From Crocinitomicaceae bacterium (lineage in GTDB: Bacteria; Bacteroidota; Bacteroidia; Flavobacteriales_D; Sanyastnellaceae): 5,699 nt of DNA. The notes under the pieces were generated by a model, which saw nothing but the letters and a program-made list of their open reading frames with translations, searched no databases and was not told the DNA's origin. Where the stretch lies: assembly GCA_002729115.1 (NCBI GenBank), contig PBWG01000139.1:1-5699 (forward strand). Direction: 5' to 3'. Positions 1 through 5,521 of the stretch are shown here, piece by piece. The position numbers were made by a program, and so were the translations under genes. Each line of letters starts with the position of its first letter. Position 1 is the stretch's first letter.

Positions 1-1167
1 CATGTCCGCCCGCTTCAACGGGTCGGAACCTGCCTCGTCCGCCAGCAACCGCGCCTTGAATTCCAGGAAGTCCTGGGCGTCGTCGTGAATGGCTTTGTTC
101 AGGGCGTCGCTGCCCACCTTCTTCGCGTAGGTGTCCGGGTCGTCGCCGTCCGGCAACAGCACCACCTTCACGGCCATGCCCTCGGCCAGCAGCAAATCGA
201 TGCCGCGGAGTGACGCCCGGATGCCCGCCGCGTCGCCGTCGAAGATGACCGTCACGTTCTTGGTGAAGCGGCGGATGAGTTGGATTTGGCCTGGCGTCAA
301 TGCCGTGCCACTCGACGCGACCACGTTGCGCACCCCAGCTTGGTGCATGGCCATGACGTCGGTGTAGCCTTCGACGAGGAAGCAACGCTCCTCCTTGACA
401 ATCTCGGGCTTGGCAAGGTGCATGCCGTAGAGCACCTTCGACTTGTTGTAAAGCGGGCTTTCTGGCGAGTTGAAATACTTCGCCACCTTCTTTTCCGTGC
501 TCAGCGTGCGGCCGCCAAATCCAATGACCCGGCCCGTCACATCCCGAATCGGGAACATCACCCGCCCTTTGAAGAAATCCCAAAGCGACCCGTCCTCGCG
601 CTGCTTGCACAGCCCGGCCTCCACGAGCTTCTCGGCAGAATACCCGGCTTCTTGCCCAGCCGTGGCGAGCGCGTCCCAGGCGTCGGGGCTGTACCCGATC
701 AGGAACGCATCGAGCACGTCGTCCCGAAACCCGCGTTCCACGAAATAGCTGCGTCCGATGGCCTTGCCGGCGTCGGTGTTCCGCATCTGGTCGGTGAACC
801 ACTTTTGGGCCCACGCCACCACGTTGCCGAGGCTCTCCTTCGCCGTCGCAGCCGCGATCTCCTCGGGCGTGCGCTCCTTCTCCACGATCTCGATGTTGTA
901 CCGCTTGGCCAACATCCGGAGGGCTTCCGGGTAGCTGACCTTCTCGATTTCCATCAAAAAGGTGACGAGGCTTCCGCCTTTTTGGCTCGAAAAGCATTTG
1001 AAAATCCCCTTGGCAGGCAAGACGTAAAACGAGGGGGTTTTCTCGTTGGTGAACGGACTCAACCCCCGCAACGCGCTGCCCGATTTTTTCAGCTCCACAT
1101 AATCGCCCACCACCTCTTCGATGACGGCGGCGTTCATGATTTGGTCGACGGTTTCTGCGGGAATCAT
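1..1167 (-). CDS. dnaG: DNA primase DnaG, N-terminal part (3' end beyond the window)
   Basis: Makes the short RNA primers for lagging-strand replication and works with the replicative helicase. Three parts are visible in 389 residues. The N-terminal zinc-ribbon-like domain (about 1-100) has the P-S-F and K-G-G landmarks. The catalytic core has the basic motif GRVMFPIRD at 201-209. The TOPRIM domain has E266 in VEGYTD, D310/D312 in FDGDAAG, and DPD at 343-345. Odd point: the expected Cys-His-Cys-Cys ligands fall at positions 37, 40, 58 and 61, but the residues are Ser, Thr, Cys and Ser, so only C58 remains. DnaG is usually about 600-650 residues, so the end of the core and the helicase-binding C-terminus lie outside the window. 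I chose the ATG at 1167 because MIPAETVDQI matches the usual family start. An in-frame ATG at 1215 would add 16 residues and cannot be excluded. No Shine-Dalgarno sequence is seen. Identity is certain, the start fairly so. Confidence 0.96.
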   Translation of the reverse strand, partial: MIPAETVDQIMNAAVIEEVVGDYVELKKSGSALRGLSPFTNEKTPSFYVLPAKGIFKCFSSQKGGSLVTFLMEIEKVSYPEALRMLAKRYNIEIVEKERTPEEIAAATAKESLGNVVAWAQKWFTDQMRNTDAGKAIGRSYFVERGFRDDVLDAFLIGYSPDAWDALATAGQEAGYSAEKLVEAGLCKQREDGSLWDFFKGRVMFPIRDVTGRVIGFGGRTLSTEKKVAKYFNSPESPLYNKSKVLYGMHLAKPEIVKEERCFLVEGYTDVMAMHQAGVRNVVASSGTALTPGQIQLIRRFTKNVTVIFDGDAAGIRASLRGIDLLLAEGMAVKVVLLPDGDDPDTYAKKVGSDALNKAIHDDAQDFLEFKARLLADEAGSDPLKRADM

Positions 1168-1312
1168 GGCAAACGGTGGGTCAACGAAGATATCCAAGAT
1201 TTCACCGACCCGCATGTGAGACACAGGGCGGTTGTGAATGTTTGTTGGCCACATGCAGGCTCCAAGGCGCATCTGCACACCGATTGACCGCACTCCGCCC
1301 GAACTTGCTCGC
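1168..1312. promoter_or_regulatory. Divergent intergenic region between dnaG and the histidine kinase gene
   Basis: This 145-bp stretch must hold the start signals for both dnaG (leftward) and the kinase-regulator pair (rightward). Only weak matches to the Bacteroidota -7 element TAnnTTTG are visible, each with one mismatch: AATGTTTG at 1237-1244 on the plus strand and TATCTTCG on the minus strand (complement of 1185-1192). Neither has a clear -33 box. A 7-bp inverted repeat, GCATGTG (1212-1218) and CACATGC (1250-1256), flanks the centre. That the region is a promoter region follows from gene orientation. The exact elements are guesses. Confidence 0.45.
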
Positions 1313-2602
1313 ATGACAGGCCGTCTCATACCCTGGTTGGTGGGCTCCATGACCGTGGCGATGCTCGTGGTGGTCGCCGTTCAGGTGAACTGGCTGGAGT
1401 CGTCGGCCAAACTTCGCAAAGAGGTCTTCGACCAAAGTGTGGAGCAAAGCCTCCAGATCGTGGCGACGTGGCTCACGGCCGGGCACTTGGACGAGGTCAG
1501 GTCGGACGACCGCAACCTTCTGCGCACCGACGAACTCGCCCCCGAGGAACGCATGGTGGTGCGCAGGATGGAGTCCTTCCCGATGGATTCCCTGCTGACC
1601 ATCGCCTTGAAGGAACAAGGCATCGACGCGGTGCCGGTGTTTGGCGCCTTCAACCGCTACGGACAGCCGGTGTTCTTGCCCGAGGATGCCGAGGACCTCC
1701 AAGACGAGTTGTTGTCCCCGCGCACCGGTTACAGCGTCACGTTGGGCACCCTCCAATTCAGGGTGCATTTCCCCCGGCTCCCCCGCTACTTGATGGGCCA
1801 AATGCTCGGCGCCTTCGCCCTCAGCGTCGTCATGATGCTGCTGATCGCCGCCATCTTCGCCCACACCCTGTTGGCCATTCAACGGACCAAACGGTTGGAC
1901 AGGCTGCAGCGCGACTTGGTCAACAACCTCACCCACGAACTCAAAACCCCCATCAGCAGCATTGGCCTGGCCAGCGAAGCGTTGGCGGATCCCTCGTTCG
2001 ACGACGACGCCAAAAAGCACTACCTCAGCCTCATCCGTGAGGAGAACAAGCGTTTGGGCGTCCTCGTCGAGAACGTGCTGCGCGCCAGCTTGTCGGAATC
2101 GGGGGCCATGCGGCTGTACATGCAACCGCTGAACGTGCACGATTTGGTGAAGAACGTGGTCAAAAACATGGCCATGCGCCTGCACAAGCAAGGGGCCAAG
2201 GTGGAATTGGACTTGACGGCGTCCAACCCCAATTTGATGCTCGACCGCATCCACGTGACCAACGTCCTCTTCAACCTCATCGACAACGCGATGAAGTACG
2301 CCAAGGAGGACCCGCAGATTGTCATCCGAAGCGAACAAACCCCTGACGGACTGTCACTTCACATCCAAGACAACGGAATTGGCATCGCCAAAGAACATCT
2401 TGGCAAGGTGTTTGAAAGGCTGTACCGTGTCCCCACCGGAAACGTGCACAACGTGAAGGGGTTTGGGTTGGGACTGAGCTACGTGAAAAATGTGTTGGAA
2501 CACCACGGGGGCTCGGTTCACATCGCAAGTCAGCCGGGGGAGGGCACAACATTGACGCTCAACCTTCCGTTTGAACAACCTGACAAGACTGAAGCCACAT
2601 GA
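1313..2602 (+). CDS. Membrane sensor histidine kinase, HAMP-less, RprX-like
   Basis: Senses an unknown signal at the inner membrane, autophosphorylates on His and passes the phosphate to the regulator encoded next. In 429 residues I see a transmembrane helix at about 5-25, a periplasmic domain of about 130 residues with no recognised fold, and a second transmembrane helix at about 165-188. HisKA follows with phospho-acceptor H208 in THELKTP. The HATPase domain has the N box (N321, N325), G1 box DNGIGI from D353, F box VFERLYRV, and G2 box GFGLGL from G383. All catalytic motifs look intact. No HAMP domain fits between TM2 and HisKA, which are about 10 residues apart. The ATG at 1313 puts TM1 directly at the N-terminus. 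An upstream in-frame ATG at 1238 would add 25 polar, Pro/Arg-rich residues and is less likely. The stop overlaps the next start by four bases. Similarity to Bacteroides RprX is judged from memory and tentative; the ligand cannot be inferred. Confidence 0.93.
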   Translation: MTGRLIPWLVGSMTVAMLVVVAVQVNWLESSAKLRKEVFDQSVEQSLQIVATWLTAGHLDEVRSDDRNLLRTDELAPEERMVVRRMESFPMDSLLTIALKEQGIDAVPVFGAFNRYGQPVFLPEDAEDLQDELLSPRTGYSVTLGTLQFRVHFPRLPRYLMGQMLGAFALSVVMMLLIAAIFAHTLLAIQRTKRLDRLQRDLVNNLTHELKTPISSIGLASEALADPSFDDDAKKHYLSLIREENKRLGVLVENVLRASLSESGAMRLYMQPLNVHDLVKNVVKNMAMRLHKQGAKVELDLTASNPNLMLDRIHVTNVLFNLIDNAMKYAKEDPQIVIRSEQTPDGLSLHIQDNGIGIAKEHLGKVFERLYRVPTGNVHNVKGFGLGLSYVKNVLEHHGGSVHIASQPGEGTTLTLNLPFEQPDKTEAT

Positions 2603-3297
2603 AAGACATTCGAATCCTCCTTTGCGAAGACGACCCCAGCTTGGGCCGTTTGCTGTCCGACTACCTCAAGTCCAAGGGCGCCCAAGTCACCTGGGCGCAG
2701 GATGGCGCTGAAGGCTTGAAGGCCTACCACCGCGAGACCTACGATTTCATTGTCCTCGACGTGATGATGCCCAGGAAAGACGGGTTTCAAGTGGCAGAGG
2801 AGATCCGGTTGGACAGCCGCAGCATCCCGATTTTGTTTTTGACGGCGCGGTCCAGCAAGGAAGACACCCTTGAAGGCTTCAAAGTGGGCGGAGACGACTA
2901 CATGAGCAAGCCGTTCAGCATGGAAGAGCTCGTGCTTCGCATCCAAGCCATCCTGCGCAGGTCGGCCGCGTTGCCAGAAGAGGGGCAGGAGGTCACAGAA
3001 TTCACGGTGGGTTTGTACACCTACGACTACAACAGCCAATCCCTCAACCTCCAAGGTGAGGCCCAACGCCTGACCACCAAAGAGAATGAGCTGCTCTTCA
3101 TGCTGTGCAAGCACAAGAACGCCTTGCTCGAGCGCAGCCACGCGTTGCGGAACATTTGGGGGGACGCCAACTACTTCAACGGACGGAGCATGGACGTCTA
3201 CATCGCCAAGCTTCGGAAGCACTTGAAAGGGGACGACCGCATCGAGATTCTGAACGTCCACGGCAAGGGGTTCAAGCTGGTGGCCCCAGCAGACTGA
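2599..3297 (+). CDS. OmpR/PhoB-family response regulator transcription factor, RprY-like
   Basis: Cytoplasmic DNA-binding partner of the upstream kinase. The receiver domain (about 4-120) has the acidic pocket E10-D11-D12, phospho-acceptor D54 in VLDVMMP, switch T82, Y101, and K104 followed by P105-F106. A winged-helix domain (about 130-229) follows, with the recognition-helix region GRSMDVYIAKLRKHL starting at G195 and a C-terminal hairpin NVHGKGFKLV. At 232 residues it has the normal full length for the family. The start ATG overlaps the kinase stop (ATGA), so translation is probably coupled and the two proteins are made in step. The N-terminal ILLCEDD and the GRSMDVYIAKLRK segment resemble the RprY group of Bacteroidota, from memory. 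Target genes cannot be read from the sequence; autoregulation of the operon is possible but not shown. Confidence 0.95.
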   Translation: MKDIRILLCEDDPSLGRLLSDYLKSKGAQVTWAQDGAEGLKAYHRETYDFIVLDVMMPRKDGFQVAEEIRLDSRSIPILFLTARSSKEDTLEGFKVGGDDYMSKPFSMEELVLRIQAILRRSAALPEEGQEVTEFTVGLYTYDYNSQSLNLQGEAQRLTTKENELLFMLCKHKNALLERSHALRNIWGDANYFNGRSMDVYIAKLRKHLKGDDRIEILNVHGKGFKLVAPAD

Positions 3298-3304
3298 GAA
3301 TGCC

Positions 3305-3312
3305 TATCTTTG
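3305..3312 (+). promoter_or_regulatory. Candidate Bacteroidota -7 promoter element upstream of prs
   Basis: TATCTTTG matches the Bacteroidota housekeeping -7 consensus TAnnTTTG exactly. It lies in the 33-bp gap between the response regulator stop and the prs ATG. Transcription would begin near 3318-3320, giving a leader of only about 11-13 nt. The -33 region (around 3277-3285) is GC-rich and has no good TTTG/TTG box, so strength is uncertain. If real, it separates prs-rplY-pth transcription from the two-component pair and supports the prs start at 3331. Confidence 0.5.
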
Positions 3313-3330
3313 CGGCCTCAAGCGCCGTCC

Positions 3331-4275
3331 ATGTCTGACATGATCAAGATCCTCGCGGGGTCGGCTTCCCAAGAATTTGGGGAACGCGTCGCCGCCGCCT
3401 ACGGAACCTCCCTGGTTCCTGTCCGCACGCAAAAATTCTCGGACGGTGAATTCGCCGTGAGCATCGAGGAAACCGTGCGCGGCAAAGAGGTGATCATCGT
3501 CCAGTCGACCTTCCCTCCTTCTGACAACTTGTTGGAATTGTTGATGTTGATCGACGCCGCCAAGCGCGCAAGCGCCAAGCGCATCGTGGCTGTGATGCCG
3601 TACTTCGGCTTCGCCCGCCAGGACAGAAAGGACAAGCCCCGCGTCGCCATTGGCGCCAAGTTGATCGCCAACATGTTGATGGCAGCAGGTGTGAACCGCG
3701 TCATCACCATGGACCTTCACGCAGACCAAATCCAAGGCTTCTTCGAAGTTCCCGTCGACCACTTGTTCGGGTCGACCCTCTTCTTGCCCTGGTTGGAAAG
3801 CAACGTGTCCCGCGACAACCTGTGCATCGCCACGCCCGACACCGGCGGAACGAAGCGCGCGAACACCTACGCCAAGGCTTTGGGTGTGGACATGGCCATT
3901 TGCTACAAGCAGCGGAAGGTGGCCAACCAAGTGGAAAGCATGACGGTCATTGGCGACGTGAAAGGCAAGGACGTGGTCCTCGTGGACGACATGTGCGACA
4001 CCGCCGGCACGCTCACCAAGGCGGCCGACCTGATGATGGAACACGGCGCACTGAGTGTGCGTGCCGTGTGCACCCATCCTGTGTTGAGCGGCCCTGCGTA
4101 CGACCGCATCGCAGCCAGTTCCTTGAAAGAATTGATCGTCACGGACTCGATTCCGTTGCGCGAGGGCGTCGACGCGTCCAAAATCACCGTGCTCCCCGTG
4201 CACGACATGTTTGCCCAAGTGCTTCAGTGCTTGATGAGCAACAAATCCATCAGTACACAATTTACCATCCAATAA
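3331..4275 (+). CDS. prs: Ribose-phosphate pyrophosphokinase (PRPP synthetase)
   Basis: Transfers pyrophosphate from ATP to ribose 5-phosphate, making PRPP for purine, pyrimidine, NAD, His and Trp synthesis in the cytoplasm. At 314 residues it is full length for class I enzymes. Visible motifs in order: YFGFARQDRK at 91-100 (ATP-binding region), MDLHADQIQGFF with H130, PDTGGTKRA in the catalytic flexible-loop region, and the PRPP/ribose-phosphate loop VDDMCDTAGT with D219, D220, D223 and T227. All key residues look intact. I chose the ATG at 3331 (MSDMIKILAGS) because the homologous core begins at IKILAGS. A TTG at 3310 would add seven residues and overlap the likely -7 promoter element, and an ATG at 3340 would remove three. 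There is no Shine-Dalgarno sequence. It starts 33 bp after the response regulator stop and ends 9 bp before rplY, so it probably leads a prs-rplY-pth operon. Confidence 0.97.
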   Translation: MSDMIKILAGSASQEFGERVAAAYGTSLVPVRTQKFSDGEFAVSIEETVRGKEVIIVQSTFPPSDNLLELLMLIDAAKRASAKRIVAVMPYFGFARQDRKDKPRVAIGAKLIANMLMAAGVNRVITMDLHADQIQGFFEVPVDHLFGSTLFLPWLESNVSRDNLCIATPDTGGTKRANTYAKALGVDMAICYKQRKVANQVESMTVIGDVKGKDVVLVDDMCDTAGTLTKAADLMMEHGALSVRAVCTHPVLSGPAYDRIAASSLKELIVTDSIPLREGVDASKITVLPVHDMFAQVLQCLMSNKSISTQFTIQ

Positions 4276-4284
4276 TTTTTCATC

Positions 4285-4932
4285 ATGAAAACTGCATCAT
4301 TGAGCGGCTCTCTCCGAGAGAGCGTAGGGAAAAAAGATGCTGACGCGCTCCGCGCTTCAAACCGGGTTCCCGGGGTGTTGTACGGCGGTGCCGAGCAGTG
4401 TCACTTCAGCCTGTCTGAAGTCGAACTCAACAAGGTCGTCTTCAACCCAGACGTCTTCAAACTCGAGTTGGACTTGAACGGCAAGAAGGTCGACTGCATC
4501 ATCCAGGACATCCAATTCCATCCCGTCACCGACCGCGTGACCCACGTCGACTTGCTCGAGGTCTTGCCAGGCAAGCCCGTGAAGGTGGAGTTGCCATTGC
4601 GCACCATCGGACAAGCCATCGGTGTGATGAACGGCGGACGTTTGGAACTCAACTACCGTCGCGTGCCTGTGCGCGGGTTGGTGGACCAGCTCCCCGAATG
4701 CCTCACCGTGGACATCTCGCCTTTGGAAATTGGCGACAATGCCCGTGTGCGTGACCTCGATATTGAAGGCCTCGACATCCTCCTCAGCGAAAGCGCCCTC
4801 TTGGTGGCTTGCAAGCGCACACGTGCAGCCATGTCTGCCGAATCTGCACTTGACGGTGAAGAAGGCGGCGAAGCGGCTGAAGGCGGAGAAGCGGCTGAAG
4901 CGGCTGAAGCGGCTGAAGGCGGAGAAGGGTAA
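4285..4932 (+). CDS. rplY: 50S ribosomal protein L25 (Ctc family, long form with acidic tail)
   Basis: Binds 5S rRNA in the large subunit's central protuberance. At 215 residues it is the long, two-domain TL5/Ctc type rather than the short form of about 95 residues seen in E. coli. The N-terminal L25 domain (about 1-95) contains RVPGVLYGG at 27-35 and HVDLLEVLPGKPVKVELPL where the domains join. The C-terminal beta domain spans about 96-185, with LPECLTVDISPLEIGD and a typical final strand ALLVACK. The last 24 residues or so form a low-complexity tail of Glu, Ala and Gly encoded by a tandem nonanucleotide repeat. The start is preceded by an A/T-rich stretch (ATAATTTTTCATC) with no Shine-Dalgarno sequence. 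A perfect 7-bp hairpin lies within the first 13 codons. It sits 9 bp after prs and 12 bp before pth, so cotranscription is likely. Confidence 0.96.
   Translation: MKTASLSGSLRESVGKKDADALRASNRVPGVLYGGAEQCHFSLSEVELNKVVFNPDVFKLELDLNGKKVDCIIQDIQFHPVTDRVTHVDLLEVLPGKPVKVELPLRTIGQAIGVMNGGRLELNYRRVPVRGLVDQLPECLTVDISPLEIGDNARVRDLDIEGLDILLSESALLVACKRTRAAMSAESALDGEEGGEAAEGGEAAEAAEAAEGGEG
4307..4323 (+). promoter_or_regulatory. Hairpin within the first codons of rplY
   Basis: GCTCTCT and AGAGAGC form a perfect 7-bp stem closed by a CCG loop, at nucleotides +23 to +39 of the coding sequence. Its position at the edge of the initiating ribosome's footprint means it could affect initiation or serve as an RNA-level control site. 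The pairing is seen directly; a regulatory role is inference, and it may only reflect the codons for Ser-Leu-Arg-Glu-Ser. Confidence 0.35.
4861..4923 (+). repeat. Tandem 9-bp repeat encoding the Glu-Ala-Gly tail of L25
   Basis: Seven consecutive nonanucleotide units run in frame, each either GAAGCGGCT (Glu-Ala-Ala) or GAAGGCGGM (Glu-Gly-Gly). The order is G, A, G, A, A, A, G, where G is the Gly form and A the Ala form. A partial unit GAAGGG and the stop codon follow. The Ala units are identical at the nucleotide level, which suggests recent duplication or slippage and not merely selection on the protein. Gain or loss of units would keep the frame and change only the length of the acidic tail. 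Confidence 0.85.
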
Positions 4933-4944
4933 TCTCCTCGCAGC

Positions 4945-5508
4945 ATGAAGTACCTCATCGTCGGACTGGGCAACCCAGGCTCGGAGTATGAGGGCACCCG
5001 ACACAACATCGGGTTTGACGTGGTGGACACCATCGCCCAACGTCTGGACGGATCTTTCGAGACCGCCAGGCTGGGCGAGGTGTCCACCGTTCGTTTCAAG
5101 GGACGCACCCTCGTGCTCTTGAAACCTTCGACGTTCATGAACCTAAGCGGCAAAGCCGTACGGTACTGGATGGACGCAGAAAAAATCCCCCTTGACCGGA
5201 CCGTGGTGGTGACGGACGATTTGAACTTGCCCTTTGGGACCCTCCGGCTGCGCGCCAAGGGAAGCGACGGCGGCCACAACGGGTTGAAAGACATCCAAGC
5301 CGTGCTCCAATCCACGAAGTACCCCCGGCTTCGTTTTGGCATTGGCGCTGAATTCGGGAAGGGCAAGCAGGTGGACCACGTTCTGGGCTCCTGGGACGAC
5401 GACGAACGGGGGAAAATGGAGGAGCGCTTGACCACCGCGACGGACGCGCTGCTCAACATCACCACCGCCGGCCTCGCGCGGGCGATGAACACCTACAACG
5501 GAAAGTGA
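4945..5508 (+). CDS. pth: Peptidyl-tRNA hydrolase
   Basis: Cleaves the ester bond of peptidyl-tRNAs that drop off the ribosome, recycling tRNA in the cytoplasm. At 187 residues it is full length for bacterial Pth. The N-terminus MKYLIVGLGNPGSEYEGTRH carries N10 and catalytic H20. N66 in FMNLSG, D91 in VVTDDLNLPFG and N112 in GGHNGLKDI correspond to E. coli N68, D93 and N114. All expected active-site residues are present. The ATG at 4945 is the only start that keeps the first beta strand intact. It lies 12 bp after the rplY stop with no Shine-Dalgarno sequence, which fits an operon with prs and rplY; rplY and pth are neighbours in many bacteria. It runs tail to tail with nadD, with 13 bp between the stops and no convincing terminator hairpin. 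Confidence 0.97.
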   Translation: MKYLIVGLGNPGSEYEGTRHNIGFDVVDTIAQRLDGSFETARLGEVSTVRFKGRTLVLLKPSTFMNLSGKAVRYWMDAEKIPLDRTVVVTDDLNLPFGTLRLRAKGSDGGHNGLKDIQAVLQSTKYPRLRFGIGAEFGKGKQVDHVLGSWDDDERGKMEERLTTATDALLNITTAGLARAMNTYNGK

Positions 5509-5521
5509 GGTCTAGGCGGCG

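Noticed and set aside
280..1287. Plus-strand open frame of 335 codons opposite dnaG
   Set aside because: The minus strand encodes primase with intact TOPRIM residues; this frame is His/Arg/Leu-rich and resembles no protein I recognise.
1238..1312. Upstream ATG giving the kinase 25 extra residues
   Set aside because: The added segment is polar and Pro/Arg-rich, would precede TM1 without clear purpose, and overlaps the candidate promoter region.
1202..2338. Minus-strand open frame of 378 codons opposite the histidine kinase
   Set aside because: Its translation is His/Val/Gln/Gly-rich with no family resemblance, while the plus strand encodes a kinase with every expected motif. It is a by-product of high GC and codon bias.
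2530..3261. Minus-strand open frame of 243 codons opposite the response regulator
   Set aside because: Same shadow pattern as the others; the plus-strand regulator is complete.
3310..3330. TTG start adding seven residues to PRPP synthetase
   Set aside because: It lies within the TATCTTTG element and the extra residues are not part of the family core; the ATG at 3331 fits better.
3592..3630. Possible frameshift or non-canonical residues in the ATP-binding segment of PRPP synthetase
   Set aside because: The frame is continuous and YFGFARQDRK matches the expected conserved motif.
3304..4272. Minus-strand open frame of 322 codons covering almost all of prs
   Set aside because: It is an antisense shadow of an unmistakable PRPP synthetase, with low-complexity His/Gly/Val composition and no motif of its own.
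4653..5492. Minus-strand open frame of 279 codons spanning the end of rplY and pth
   Set aside because: It crosses two well-supported genes and is Ser/Pro/Arg-rich, partly from the antisense of the L25 tail repeat.
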